This document shows, in pieces, positions 21,519-33,681 of a DNA stretch of 64,000 bases. The notes under the pieces were generated by a model that worked only from the letters and a program-made list of their open reading frames with translations, did not search any database and had not been told where the DNA came from. Origin of the DNA: Catenaria anguillulae PL171 (taxonomy: Eukaryota > Blastocladiomycota > Blastocladiomycetes > Blastocladiales > Catenariaceae). The stretch is taken from positions 62,001 through 126,000 of the forward strand of contig MCFL01000067.1 in NCBI GenBank assembly GCA_002102555.1, written 5' to 3'. How positions within the stretch are numbered: position 1 is the first letter of the stretch; each line of letters begins with the position of its first letter. A program made the position numbers and the translations under genes.

Positions 21519-23831
21519 ATGTCCGCAAAGCTCGTCTTTCGAGCCCTCGTGCTCACTGCCGTCCTCGCCGCCGTCTGGCTGCTGTCCGCTCTCGTCGGCC
21601 TCGGCCCATCGTCCTTTTCATCCACTTCGGCCCACCACAGCGACCCACTGGAACCCGTCGACCCACACCAGGTCCACGACCGCGCAAAGGCACTCGCCGC
21701 CACCTCGGCCGCCCCTACCCGCATTCTCGCCTGGACCAAAGTCAGCGGCACCTCGGGTTTTGAGGCGTTTCACATCAACTTTTGTGGCGCCGATGCACCC
21801 TCGTGCATCGTGACACACCATCGGGCACTTCTCAACGACTCGGCGGCCGTGCTGTTTTCCTCCACCGACCTCGACCCGCTCGATCTGCCCACGTCGTACC
21901 CGAAAAAGTACGGCGCGCGCGACCCGCTCCAGCCCTGGGTGCTCTACTCGGAAGTCAGCCCACTCGAGCACCCAGCACCTTACCCGCTGCTTGACCCGAG
22001 TTGGACTCGCTTGTTTGACTATGCCATGTCGTACCGCCTCGACTCGGATTTCCCGATCCCGGCCATTTCCGGAGCAGACCTCGTTGCTGCTCTCTCGGCG
22101 CCACTCGACACTCGCCTTGTTGAATCTCGGTTCCATCTCGCGCAAAGCCACAGACCCGCGCCCATTCTGTGGCTCGCATCGCCCGGGTCGTGCACTTCGG
22201 ACAACCACCGCCACCTGATTGTATCTGCCCTCGAGGCCGCGGGACTTGCCGTTGACTCGCTCAACGGCGCTTGCCCAACAAGGCTCGGACGTGCCGTGAC
22301 GCCACCCGATGGCAACCTCGTTGCCCTCATCCAGCAGTACAAGTTTGTGCTTGTGCTCGAAACGTCCAATTGCAAGGACTATGTCTCCCGCTCACTCGTC
22401 CACGCACTGCAAGCGCAATCTCTGGCTATTGTGGACGGCCCGCCACTCGCGTCGTACCAAGCGATTCTCGGCAACTCACGCCTCGACACGGTGATTGTTG
22501 CGGATTCGCCGTCCACAAACACATCCACATCCACATCCTCCGCCGCAGATCCTTTGGCACACCTTGTCCAGCTTGTCTCGACCTTGGCAACGTCCAAACA
22601 AGCCTACCTCACACGCATGCGCGCGGCACGTGCGGAACCTTTGGACCCGGCCTGGCACGCGCGCTGGACTTCACCTCAATTGCATCGTGGGCGCCGGTCC
22701 GGATGGTGTGCCGTGTGCGCAGCAGCCGCAAGCGCAGACGCCTTGCGTGTGGCCGAGCGCGCGTACCAGGACCAAGCGTACGCGGCACGCCAAGCGGCCG
22801 AGTCGAGGTTGGCCGCAAGCATGGCTGAGGTGGACGTGATGCGGTCCGAGCTCGTGACCATTGTCAAGCAGCACGCCACGTCGTCAAGTGTGCAACGCAA
22901 ACGGCTTGCTGCCAAGTTTGGCCAACGCACGCGGGCTTGGAATGCAACAACGTGGCGCAACGCATCAAGTTACTTGCCACTGCCCTCACACCCGCTCGCG
23001 CACGCCCCGCGCAAACACGTCCCGGAAAAGCGCCCTGTGCTAATACCCGACTACTCGTGCCAGCTCGGCAAGTGGGCGCCCGCGGCCGACGCCGACCCAA
23101 GTGCCGCGCACGTGGTTGCCCGATACAAGGCACAAGGGTTGCCCGGAGATTTCCTCGCACATGCGTTGCCCGAAGCCGCACCAGAGGTCAAGTGGCCGCG
23201 GCCCGTCGGTAGGCGCAAGCGCGGAAAATCGAGGTACGCCGACTTGACGGGCGAACTTGTGGTGGTGGGCGGTGGCCGCCAGCCCAGTCAAGGTGCAGGG
23301 ATGGCAAGTGGTGCGCAGGTCATGGATCCCAGTGAGGCGGAAGCTGGCGTGGCAGTGGGCGACAAGCCCGATTCAAGTGACGAGCCTGAGGAGCAACTGC
23401 AACAACGCAAGCCCAGGTTGGAGCTCGAGTATCCGCCCATGGACCAGGACGACGATGACCAAGATGGCACACACGCCAAGCGAGGGGCATGGGACATGTT
23501 GGATGGCGTGCTCGTTGGCCTGTTTGTCACGGGCATGGCTGGCATGTTTGCTTCTGCACTTGGGCTCAACACCAATGCTGCGATTGCAGCATCCGGTGTG
23601 GGCGCCGGCAGTGATGTGTTTGGGATCAAGCGTAAGCGCGTCACGTCGCTCACGTCGGCTATGGCAGCGGCCGCATCGTCGGGGAAACAGCCCATGTCGC
23701 CACCACAGGGTGTGCGGTTGTTGCCGCTGCGGAGGCAGAGTGTGACGCATGGAGGAGGGCACCACCCGTTTGTGACGAGTCCAGTGCAGGAAGAGACTGA
23801 GGAGGGTGCCAATGGGTTCAAGGTGCTTTGA
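21519..23831 (+). CDS. GT10 alpha-1,3-fucosyltransferase-like type II membrane protein
   Basis: Single-exon, 770 residues. An N-terminal anchor (LVFRALVLTAVLAAVWLL, about 5-24) precedes a region with the order of GT10 enzymes: RILAWTKVSGTSGF, then PWVLYSEVSP, then YAMSYRLDSDFPIP (the NWTxSYRxDSDxxxPYG position), and YKFVLVLETSNCKDYV near 273, the GDP-fucose-binding alpha3 motif. Such enzymes transfer fucose from GDP-fucose to N-acetylglucosamine in Golgi glycans. Two departures: the motif continues DYVSRSLVHAL instead of the usual DYVTEKLxxAL, and a long C-terminal extension carries a second hydrophobic helix (GVLVGLFVTGMAGMFASAL, about 663-681) in a Ser/Asp/Lys-rich tail. It may therefore be a divergent, possibly inactive member. 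Start: ATG directly after the CAA run. Confidence 0.68.
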   Translation: MSAKLVFRALVLTAVLAAVWLLSALVGLGPSSFSSTSAHHSDPLEPVDPHQVHDRAKALAATSAAPTRILAWTKVSGTSGFEAFHINFCGADAPSCIVTHHRALLNDSAAVLFSSTDLDPLDLPTSYPKKYGARDPLQPWVLYSEVSPLEHPAPYPLLDPSWTRLFDYAMSYRLDSDFPIPAISGADLVAALSAPLDTRLVESRFHLAQSHRPAPILWLASPGSCTSDNHRHLIVSALEAAGLAVDSLNGACPTRLGRAVTPPDGNLVALIQQYKFVLVLETSNCKDYVSRSLVHALQAQSLAIVDGPPLASYQAILGNSRLDTVIVADSPSTNTSTSTSSAADPLAHLVQLVSTLATSKQAYLTRMRAARAEPLDPAWHARWTSPQLHRGRRSGWCAVCAAAASADALRVAERAYQDQAYAARQAAESRLAASMAEVDVMRSELVTIVKQHATSSSVQRKRLAAKFGQRTRAWNATTWRNASSYLPLPSHPLAHAPRKHVPEKRPVLIPDYSCQLGKWAPAADADPSAAHVVARYKAQGLPGDFLAHALPEAAPEVKWPRPVGRRKRGKSRYADLTGELVVVGGGRQPSQGAGMASGAQVMDPSEAEAGVAVGDKPDSSDEPEEQLQQRKPRLELEYPPMDQDDDDQDGTHAKRGAWDMLDGVLVGLFVTGMAGMFASALGLNTNAAIAASGVGAGSDVFGIKRKRVTSLTSAMAAAASSGKQPMSPPQGVRLLPLRRQSVTHGGGHHPFVTSPVQEETEEGANGFKVL

Positions 23832-25063
23832 CGTGTGCACAGACAGATCAGAGGCCGGTAAGCATTTTACTTTACATATTCAAATAGACCGCCGTACCCT
23901 CACATATATAACTATTTTCACAAGACAGCACAAGAACGACCAATACCGACCCAATCCGTTGCGTTGAAAGATGCGGTTTTTCCACTCGCGACTTTCCGAT
24001 TTGTGAGTCACTCGTAATCTTTTTATTTACTTGTCACCGCCGACCAACTCGAACTCGATCGAGTTACTTTCCCAAGCTCGAGGAGACTCGAGCCTTCTCC
24101 TACAGACTCGATTTGCGCAATGCATATTCATCCATGCAAGCATGGTAGTTGAGAATAGAGCGTGTATGATTGTATGTACGTTGATTGTTTTCGCTTTTCC
24201 ATTTCCATTGGGTCCTTCTTCCCCACCAGTTCGAGGCATCAGCGGCCACTGGCACAACATCGCATTACGCTAGGTTTTGAGAAGGCCATTGCATCCGTCC
24301 CGAGTAGTGGGTGAGTTGGCCGTGGCGGGCCGGGCAACGCAGATGGCGAGCCATGGGTGGTCTCACCTCTGAAGCTGTCGCCCGTGGGAGCCCCTCGTCT
24401 CGTCCCCCCAACTCTGAGCTCGAGTTGCGGCCATGTCTCACGTTTGTGTTTGCTTGCAATTCAGTTGTCGCGAGCCCACAGTTGAAGGAAACGGCAGCCG
24501 ATCCGCGCCACCCCCTGCTCGACTGTGGCGCCCAATTCCAATTCCAACTCCTTTAACTTCGAGACGACAAGGATGTACAAAAGCTAACATCGATAAATGT
24601 TTTAGCGTTGCATTCTCTGCATTCACAAACATCCCGGAAGCATACAGACACTGCGACCAACTTGCTGCACTCTGCTTTTCTCGACTTCGTGACTCGACAC
24701 TCAGTAACCCTTCTATCGTTGACGGACGAAAGCCACTCCCCTCCGTCTCTCTTCTCACACCCGAAGCTCTAAAGACAGACACATCACCTTTTGGTTCGTT
24801 TCATGCTACAGTACTACGTTAACGCTCAAGTCCTCTTGCCTCCTTGCCCTTTCCTCTTTGGGCAAGTTTGCACATGGCTGCACAATTGACGAGTGTACCG
24901 TATGATGGATACCGTGCATCACTAACTAACTGTGTGTGTGCATGTGTCTTGGCTGAATAGAAAGTCATTCACGGCGGCTCGTCAGTCTCACGACCGGTTG
25001 AACCGTTTACCATTGGTATTGGTGGATGTTGAGTTGATACCATTCCCAAACACCATCAACACC
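23832..25063. other. Intergenic region, no gene supported
   Basis: About 1.2 kb between two plus-strand genes. It is AT-rich at 23870-23930 and has a perfect palindrome AACTCGATCGAGTT near 24053. Near 24920-24960 a CTAAC-like branch site and CTGAATAG acceptor suggest a 5' UTR intron of the downstream gene. No conserved frame. Confidence 0.45.
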
Positions 25064-28000
25064 ATGGGCAAGCTGCTCAATGCTCTGCGGGCCGTTGCGG
25101 CTGCCGGCTCCACTCCCTCACGCTTGTCAAGAAAAAAACAAGAGCAAAAGCAGAAACAAAACGCCCCGGGAACTATGAGCACTCTGGGCTTTCCATCCAC
25201 TTCCACCTCCACTTCCACTTCCACTTCTACTTCCCCCAGGCCCAAGTTGCAATCCTCGCCCTCACCAGCATCTTCGTCACCTCAACCTCAGCCTCAACCT
25301 CAACCTGCCCCCGTCCGAGCCGCCGTTACATCTGCATCTGCACCGACCGACGACCAACACACCGTTTCCGAGCGGGAGCCCATGGTCTTGTCCTCACCAG
25401 CAAGCACTTCAGCCGCCATCGATGCCAAGAGCGATGTCATTGAGCTCCCTCCCTCGCCCGCTTCTCCTGCTCCCACCTCGCCCACGTCCCCTCGCTCACA
25501 GCCTCTCTCTACTCTCTCGTCGCAACCGCCTCCATCTCCGCGCATTGTATCCTCCTTGGCAGACTCGGTCATTCCCAACAACGATACCGATAACGACCAA
25601 CCTTCGGACGTCAACTTGATTCCCGAAGGCGAGCAATCAGCGACTCGGCCCACTCACGCTCATGCTCACATTGAGCACAAGAACCACCCATCGCCTGCCG
25701 CCATTGCTGCCCTTTCCACACAACACTCGAGCTCGGCCGCTGACCCGACTTGCACCATCATGTCCACGGGCACGTCGGCCACGGACGACTCGGGCGTCTC
25801 GGACTTGAAGCGATCTGCATCCAATGCTTCTGCTTGTGCAACTGGTACTGGTGTGGCCTTTGCTGCCTCGGCGGCTTCCACTTCACTGGCAAAGGTGGTC
25901 TTGGCACGCTCCGCCTCGTCACGCCCACTATCGACCGAATCCCAGCCCGAGCATGAGTCCGAACCCGAAGCCGCACCTGAATCCGCAACTGAATCTGCCC
26001 CAACGGCCGCTCCCTCGCCCTTGGAAACGGTGTCGGCCGCCACTCAGTCCCCGGATCCTGCATCAACTTCCACATCGACGGCAACACTCTCGCACAATGT
26101 CGCAGACAAGCAAATCCAGTCGGAAGATCCCCTAGTACTTGACGCCAGCACCGCCACCGACCCACCCCCTCAGCACACGGACGTTGCGGTGGCCACTTGC
26201 CCCTCGGCCTTGCTCCCGACGCTGACGCAGATCACAGCGACCCCACCGTCGCCTGAACCCCACCACTGCCTACCATCTCTGCGCCGCTCCCGGTCGTCTG
26301 CCGCCTCGTCCTCCAAGCGCTCGTCCAAGCGGACATCCACAAACTCAAACTCGACCGGTACCCCGCCCACACCACATTTGCAACACGCACACACGGCCCC
26401 ACTGGCCCCGGCCTCACTGTATTTCGCCGAACTGCCCTCGTCCACTCCCGCCGCATCGTCCTTGCCTCGCCGCTCGCCCACCACAAGTACCGCGAGCGCA
26501 AGTCGTCCCTTGCTCGACAAGTTGCGCTTACATACATCCAAATTACGCACCGATCTAGCGCGTGAGCGCGATGCCCGCAAACGTGCCGAACGTACACTGG
26601 CCGGGGTGCTACGCGACCGCGACGCCCTCATGCAAGATGTTGTTGAGCTTAGGAGCGCGTTGGCGCAGTACGAAGCCATGGTGCAGCGGTGTGGCGACGA
26701 GGTGTGGGAGGGCGTTGGGCAACGGCCAAAACGATTGAGCGAGCTTGTGGGTGTGCGGTGTATGGCGGGCAAGGACGTGGATGAGCGGCCAATGGCGGTG
26801 GTCGCGGGCATGAGAAGGCCCTCAAGGGGGTCGCCGGCGTTGAGGCAGGGCGTGTTGATGGCATCGGCAGCAAGAGCAGGGTCGCCCAGGGGTAGGTCGA
26901 GTGTTGGAAAAAAGTCGCCGTGGGGTAAAGTGAGAAAAAAGTTGAGGCGGGTCATGGTACGTACATACATTCGTCCAGCAAGTCACATTCCTCCCTGATC
27001 TCCCACGACTCACAATCGTTTTGAACTATGTAGCAGAATATGTTCAATGACAAGCACCAGTCACCACCACCCGCATCGCCCGCGCGCCTACCACGCCGCC
27101 TCACGTCCTCTGAAAACCTACTCATCAACACGGCATCGCTCCGCGCCCACTCTTCCCGGCGGTTGCTTCCTCCTACACCTCCACTATCGCTGGACCCGAC
27201 ACCCTCTACAGGCACGCCCGAGCCCTCAACCGCCACCCTGTTTGGCAACTCACCCGTTCCACCACGTTCGCGATCGCCATCTCCCAACCGGCCCATCCCA
27301 CGACCTGCGCGGTCGTCGGTCAATTCGCGCGGCGCATCTGGCGGCACGGCGTGCACGGGCGGGACCGCAGGTGCCCGGTGTGTGCAAACGCCCGCAGCAG
27401 CAAAGCACATGACGCCCGTGCCACTGTCGTGGGACGATGTGGAGCCGCTCAACCCGCATTATTCTGGACAGGACGGCCAAGGCGACGAGCCTGCGGTGGC
27501 TTCGGCATCAACCACCATCGGGGCCTATGGCATGGCGGGCAAGCGCAAGTCCAAACGCATGTCGACGGCGTCCAACTTGTCCGACTGGTTACGCAATTTC
27601 AAGGCAACGTACCGGTTCAGCTTTGTCAGCGGACGAGTCCCCGGATTGACAAGTTCGGGCAGTTTGGAAGAGGACGACGTGGCTAATCACCAAGTCCCGC
27701 CGGTCCCTGCGCAAGAACCCGCACCCATCTCGCCCGTGGACCCAGCATTAAGGGCCGCAACCGCCGCCGCCGCCGCCCGGGCGCTCGCCAGCACCGATCC
27801 GATTGCCCGCCCGCGTACCGCACCGACCGACTCGTCGTCTACACACTTTTCGACATCGGCACCCACCATGTTTGCACACTATCCGCCGCCGCCTCCATCT
27901 GCTCTGCACCTGCGGTCCGTCACGGCACCCAAGCCTTGGGCAAACGCACACGTGCGGACCTCGTGGACGCAAACAGGGGATGACAGTCCCGCGGCGTGCT

Positions 28001-28185
28001 CGTTCACGTCACTGGACGTGGCGCTCAGTGATACGTCGTCGGCGGCCGCCGGGTCGCCCGAAGTCGTGGGCAGCGGGTTCGCACGCATGCATTCTGCTGC
28101 TTCTGTCACTGGGGTCGCGCCGGTACCCAGAGTCAGAGAGCGAAATGTGCCTGGATCGATTGGCGCGTGGGCTGCGGCAGAGTAA
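25064..28185 (+). CDS. Large Ser/Pro/Thr-rich protein with a coiled coil, function unknown
   Basis: Predicted 1014 residues from exons 25064-26956 and 27034-28185 (donor GTACGT, acceptor TATGTAG; 27037 is an alternative start for exon 2). The ATG sits in a strong ACCATGG context. The first 480 residues are low-complexity Ser/Thr/Pro with a Thr-Ser repeat near 45-60. A basic, heptad-like helix at about 485-545 (LDKLRLHTSKLRTDLARERD, continuing through RKRAERTLAGVLRDRDALM) is a probable coiled coil. The C-terminal half is again Ser/Pro-rich, with one hydrophobic/basic island, SDWLRNFKATYRFSFVSG. No catalytic domain, signal peptide or membrane helix. It resembles scaffold or cytoskeletal adaptor proteins in composition only. 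Confidence 0.65.
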
Positions 28186-29384
28186 GCTGTGTGCATTTCG
28201 TTCCTTTTTCGCTTTTCATTGCCATCCGCGTCCTGTATCTGTCGTTGCTTCTTGTTGCGTATCATTTCACATTCCCCACTCGCACACCTATCTACATTTT
28301 GTATTCTTGCGTCCATCCCCCTCTTCCTGTACACTGCTTTCGCCTCGCACTTTGGGACGACTCTGGCATTGCGACACCCTCATCACTCCATGTCCCTTGC
28401 TCTTGTTTGCGTGTGTCCACATGCCGGCGGCAGCAGCCCCATGCCTTACACATTCACCATGTGTGGCATCATGCGCGCTTGTCACTGTCGGCCAATTTTT
28501 TTTTTTCTTTCATTCTTTTAGACGTGATTTCCCATCGGCCATCCAGGCGTGATGACTCTGTTGCTCTGTTTCCTTCCCCTATTGTGCCATTTGTATGAAT
28601 CATATGCGTTTGTCCTGATTGCTTTGTGCTTCTAGTTGAACGCGCTCCTTGCTCCTTGTCTTGGATGCTGTATGTGTACTTGCGTGTACAGTCACATATC
28701 GCCCTCGCACGCCGCCCGGCCGGCAGGCGAGACAAGTGAAACGTGCTCAATACTGTAATGACTGAGTCCCTCCTTCGTCGGATCCCGAGCAAACCAACCA
28801 GTGAGAATATGGGACGTGACCTCCGCTCCACAACATTCCCCCGACAAGTTCGGATGAGTCGACGGCAGCAACAAGAGTTGCTGATCGCCACAGGCTGAGG
28901 GCTGGTGGTTACTCGCTCCATCGAGTATTGCCGACATGTCTCAGCGAACAATTTGCCCGCCCAGGTTCTGCATGGTCAACATATCCGATCCATTGCGTAC
29001 ATACAGCATTAACGTTTGGCCTGACATGTGCTAATTGGCAAGCACGCTTACGAAACACATGTTTATTCGTCGCACCTGACTTGGTTCCCGGAGAGCTCGG
29101 GTTTGCACGATTGCAATCGCTTGTTTCAGTGCAGGTCCTCCTCCACCAGGTTCCTATGCAGGAGTCATGTCGAATTCGCACGCACACCTACACTCGGCCA
29201 CATGCAGTGACGTGGTTTCCGGCACATCGTGAGCACAGGTCGAGGCATATGACCGGGGAAAGCAAGAGCAGGATTCATCGATGTACTTGCTATAAACCCT
29301 GGATCAACCCCTATCTTGCCACGAGGTTGAGGAGTCGCCATTGAACTGTTGATCCAACGCACTCGCCCTTCAGCTTTGCTCAAG
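28186..29384. other. Intergenic region, no gene supported
   Basis: About 1.2 kb between two plus-strand genes. The first 400 bases are pyrimidine-rich with a T run near 28500, which suits a 3' UTR or terminator zone. The remainder shows only short, overlapping frames without recognisable features. Confidence 0.45.
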
Positions 29385-30337
29385 ATGTCTCGCACTACAT
29401 CCTCTGCTCGTCGTCGGTCGCAGCTACGCCTGGCCAATTTCCTGCTCCTCGCCATGAGCGTGCTCTTGCCACAAAACAGTCTCGCACTTGCGAGTCCCTT
29501 CCCGGCAAGCAAACGGCCCAAGGTCAAGGTCAAGACATCGTCCAGTGGTTCAGAGTCGTCCAACACATCCGATCCATCGTCATGGTCGTGGTCAAACCCG
29601 ACCACGGGCTCGGGATCCGGTTCGGTCAATGCCCAAGATGGCGGAGAGGAGGGCGATGTGGATCCAGATGCCGGCGCGCCAAACCCCTTGCGTGCGCTGG
29701 CTTTCATGCCGATATCTGTTCCCACGCACTAAACTAAAGAATACATGTTGGCTCGTCCCCCACATCGCCAGTTGACTACGAATCTGCCCTCGTCCGCGAC
29801 AACGGCTTACTGTACTCTGGGATCTGGGTCCGCAACCCGACCGTGTTCAACGGCGCATGCCTGCTTTGGGCCGACGATCGCGTCACGCCCTTGCCGTACT
29901 GGAAGCCCACATGTGCGGCGCCCAAACTCAAGCCCGTTGTATGGGGCGCCGCGCTCGCCGTGCTCGTGTTGTTACTCGTGTGCTGCTGCTGCTGCGTGCG
30001 TGCGGCGGCTCGCGCCGGGGTCGGCATCGGCAAGTACGTTTTGGCGAAGGTTAGCGGGGCGGGTGGGAACAGCGCTGGCAGGACTGAGACTGAGACGGCC
30101 GAGCGGGTGGTCGGGGACAAGCCCGTGGCGGCGCCCGCGGTACCGATGCAGCAATTGCCGTCTCACGAGGTGAATACACCAGCGCAGCAGCAACCTTTGC
30201 CCAAAGTGTATCCGCCGCAATCGGCAGCACAAGCGTACTACTATCCGGCTCAGCAGTATCCTGGGGGATCCCAGCATCCGGTTCAAGGTCAGCAGCAACA
30301 GCAGCAGACCATGTATCCTCCTCAGGGATCGCACTGA
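29385..30337 (+). CDS. Single-pass membrane protein B', paralogue of B
   Basis: Predicted 290 residues from exons 29385-29691 and 29772-30337; the phase-1 intron is at the same place as in B (17554-18385). The N-terminal hydrophobic stretch (LRLANFLLLAMSVLLPQ) acts as signal peptide or anchor. A Ser/Asp-rich spacer is followed by the shared juxtamembrane motif GIWVRNP...CLLW...DRVTPLPYWKPTCAAPKLK. The membrane helix (VVWGAALAVLVLLLV) again ends in five Cys, CCCCCV. The tail has Tyr/Pro/Gln-rich repeats (YPPQ, YYYPAQQYPGG) and a short Gln run near the C-terminus, shorter than in B. Function unknown. B and B' are 11 kb apart in opposite orientation, which argues against simple tandem duplication without rearrangement. 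Confidence 0.8.
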
Positions 30338-30531
30338 AGAGATCGCACTCAAGAGTATGTTTGTACTCGGCGCTTGTCAAGCAGTTGTGTGTGGACGGGA
30401 GAATCACTTTTCTTTCTGCAGTTTTTGTCTTGTAAAGTCTATGAAGATGCAGTACATAAATACACCAAAAAGCACGGCGATCCGCAATCTATCTTGCTCT
30501 CAGACCGTCGTCGCCACCGCTTCATTCACGT

Positions 30532-32014
30532 TCACGGATACACAATACCCGCCAGCCCATACCTAACCAAAAACCCAACGCAACTGGCCACCACCTGCAA
30601 CCCAATCACGAGCTTACACAAGACATCCTCGGGTACGCCATCAGGCGCGACTTGTGCTTGCTGCAGCGTCACGAGGACGGCATTGATGAGCGTCAGGTTG
30701 GAAAAGGTGACAGAGTCCTTGTCTTTAACCTTGTGGTACACGACATGTGTGAGTCCGAGATTGGACACGAGGGTTAGAAGCGCGTGGGATGGGCGAGACA
30801 GGTTGGCGAGTGGCACGGTGGTGGTGGAGAATTGGAGGAGGGTTTCGCGTGGGTGTGAATCGTTTCGCCTGCCACGGAACACAAGAAAAGAGCGCATGGC
30901 GTGAGCGAGCGAGTGGCAGGGAGGGGGGGGGTCAAGCAAATGCGAGATCCACGTCAATGTACCTGGGCAAACGATGCCGAGGGCACGGCACCAAATGAAA
31001 CAGTTGCGGGACAGAGAGCACAAAGTTGAAGATTTGTGGCAAAAAGAACAAGAGCAGCGTCTTTGAAAAATGGCCGAGGATGCCCACCACGGCCAACACC
31101 ATGCCTGCAAAGTAGGTAAATGTATCGCCCACAAACACGCGTGCCGGGAACCAGTTGAACTTGACGAGTGCGGCCGATGTGGCGACAAATGGGACAAGCA
31201 AGTACAGGGCAAACAAGTGAGTTTGCACTGTAACTGGGTTGGTGGTGGACAACATGAGTACGAGCGAGTTGAGGATGAGTGACAGGGCAATCACAAGCGA
31301 TTGGCCGGCCTCGACGCCATTGATCCCCGCAAGAATGTTGATTGAGTTTGTTGCAAAGATGGCCACGAGGAGCATGTAGACATAGTAGAGAAAGCCCAAA
31401 TCGACGATGGATCCGTCAGGTGTGAAGGAAAGGGACCGGAGTGGGGCGGGTACAACGACCCAAGTGACGCCCGATTCGATGGCATACACAAAGAGCATGG
31501 GCAAGGCTGCAAACGCTGGGAGAAAGAGTTTGTGGCGCCAGCGGATGTTGAGGACGTCATCGGCAAAGCCCAAAAAGAGCATGGCAGATATGGAGAGGAG
31601 AGCAGAGAGATAGGAGGGGAACTTGGATGCAAGGGATGGGGAAAGATGGAAGGCGCCAGCCGAGTACGTCAGGAAGAGGGCTGGCATGAGCAAGCACAGC
31701 GTGAGCAGGTAGACGAGTCCCGTGACAAGGCCCATGGATTCAGGTCTGTACATGTACAGATAGATCGAATGAGTGAATGAGCAAGTCCCTTGCTTCAGCT
31801 TGGATGGGAATAACGTGACGGTAACGAGAACGGACAGGACGGGTGTGTGCTTCTTTCCCAGGTCGGCGCCCTTGAGGTTGGCGGCCAAGAAGGTGGGCAT
31901 GGCGCGCGGGATGATCCAAGTGCACGCCGCATACGCCGTGGCCGACAGGAAAGCGCACACGGCCAGTGGCACGAGCGAAGTGTCGGTTGCCGAGAGTCGT
32001 AGTGAGGGTATCAT
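30532..32014 (-). CDS. ALG7: UDP-GlcNAc:dolichyl-phosphate GlcNAc-1-phosphotransferase (Alg7/DPAGT1)
   Basis: ER membrane enzyme that transfers GlcNAc-1-phosphate from UDP-GlcNAc to dolichyl phosphate, the first step of N-glycan assembly and the target of tunicamycin. Predicted 432 residues from exons 32014-31836, 31745-30963 and 30868-30532. Splicing restores TPVLPESMGLVTG, the family's PE-x-x-G element, and PCPRHRLPRRN, the conserved cytosolic loop. Other marks: FLGFADDVLNIRWRHK (catalytic Asp pair), ATNSINILAGINGVEAGQ, FNWFPARVFVGDTFTYFAG, and a final NLTLINAVL...FLVRYG. About ten hydrophobic segments fit the known topology. The first intron (donor GTCCGT) is in frame, so an unspliced reading also stays open. 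It is divergent from an ER DnaJ gene, with 264 bp between start codons. Confidence 0.92.
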
Positions 32015-32071
32015 AGTGAGAATAGGGCACTTACGAGCACATGATGTGTGCGAATATTCATATTGCCCTTC

Positions 32072-32095
32072 ATCGGGATATCGGGATATCGGGAT
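32072..32095. repeat. Three copies of the 8-mer ATCGGGAT
   Basis: Perfect head-to-tail copies in the 264-bp divergent spacer between ALG7 and the DnaJ gene. A shared promoter role is possible but unproven. Confidence 0.85.
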
Positions 32096-32278
32096 GCGAA
32101 GAACCGCCGATCAACCCATGATCAGTGCCCGCCTGCCTGCCTGCCACGCTGGCACACAGTCGCAACGCTAACACGCCGACGCCGACACGCGATGGCAAGC
32201 CCTCCCCGTACTTGTCCACATAGCTTCCCATCTGCCATGCACGCTGCCCGCATGATTCCCCGGCCGCTCTAGACAGTC

Positions 32279-33681
32279 ATGTCCCGCCTCCATCCACAAC
32301 CACTCCCCAACCCTTTCCATTCGTGCCGTCGCGCCCGCAGTCGACCCGCCGCGGCCACGCCTTCCTGGTGGATCCTGGCCGCTGCCCTTGTTGCGCTCGC
32401 ACTTGCCGTCCTTGTCAGCGCAGGGCAGGACTACTATGCGCTGCTCGGTGTCTCCAAATCCGCAGACAAGCGCCAAATCTCCAAGGCCTACCGAAAGCTG
32501 GCGCTCAAGTACCGTGCGTATCCCTGTCATGAAGTATTGACCCTGAGTGATTTCGTCATGGGCTGAACACTTATCGTCGATGAATCGGTAACAGATCCCG
32601 ACAAGAACCCAGGCGACGCAAAAGCCAAAGACATGTTTGTCAAGCTAGCCAACGCCTACGAGATCCTCAACGACGAGGAAAAGCGACGCATTTACGACCA
32701 GTACGGCGAAGAGGGCATCAAGCAAGGCGCACAGGGCGGCGGACCCGGTGGGCCCTTCCACGATCCCTTTGACATTTTCCAGCAATTTGCGGGTGGCGCC
32801 GGTGGCTTCCACTTCAACTTTGGCCACGGTGGTGGGCGCCATCATCATCAGCCGGAAAAGCGCGGCCATGATCTCGTCATCCCATTGCAAGTCACGCTGG
32901 CCGACTTGTACAATGGCGTGGATATCGAGGTGGATGTCAACAAACAAATCCTGTGCCCAACGTGCCGCGGGTCGGGCGCGCGGTCCGACGACGACGTGCA
33001 CACATGTTCCGGGTGCCAGGGCCGTGGCGTGAAAACCTTCCGGCAAATGCTCGCCCCGGGCATGTTCACCACCATGCAACAAGTGTGTGACGAGTGCGGC
33101 GGCAAGGGCAAGGTCGTGAAGCACAAGTGCCCCGTTTGTTCTGGATCCAAAGTGCAACGTGGGTCGTCGCAATTGACCGTGTCTGTTGAGCGCGGCATGC
33201 AACCTGGATCACGCATTGTGTTTGAACGCGAGGCAGATGCCAGTCCCGATTACTCGCCTGGCGACGCCGTATTTGTGCTCGAGGAGGTGCCCCATCCAGT
33301 GTTTGTACGCGAGGGCGTCAACAATTTGCGTACAAAGGTGCAGATTGGTCTCGTGGAGGCCCTGGGCGGGTTTGAGCGCGCCATTACGCATTTGGATGGG
33401 CACAAGGTCACGCTCAAGCGCGACAAGGGCACAGTCACGCAGCCAGGGTTTGTGCAGGTGGTTGAGGGAGAGGGCATGCCTGTGCACACGACGCCAAGCA
33501 TCATGGGCAAGCTCTTTGTTGAGTATGAGGTCGTGCTGCCGGATAAGGTGACAGAGGAGCAAGTCAATGGTTCGTCCCACCTCCGTTTTAGGTCATAGTT
33601 TTTCATTTCGCACACGATCCTCAGTGCCATTCGTCTTGTACATATGTAGGATTGGCCAAGTTGTTTGGAGCTCGGTCTTGA
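32279..33681 (+). CDS. ER DnaJ/Hsp40 co-chaperone with zinc centre (Scj1-like)
   Basis: Predicted 413 residues from exons 32279-32513, 32595-33569 and 33650-33681. An N-terminal hydrophobic segment ([17 protein letters not shown], about 30-46) directs it to the ER. The J domain (about 51-115) is split by intron 1, and splicing rebuilds the essential HPD at [11 protein letters not shown] Gly/Phe-rich region follows, then four CxxCxGxG-type zinc motifs ([32 protein letters not shown]), then substrate-binding beta domains. This type I layout matches Scj1 or DNAJB11-like partners of BiP/Kar2 in luminal folding. The last exon encodes only ten residues (ending LAKLFGARS) and no HDEL-type retrieval signal is seen, so retention may depend on the N-terminal anchor. 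Context with ALG7 is consistent with ER glycoprotein biogenesis. Confidence 0.88.
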
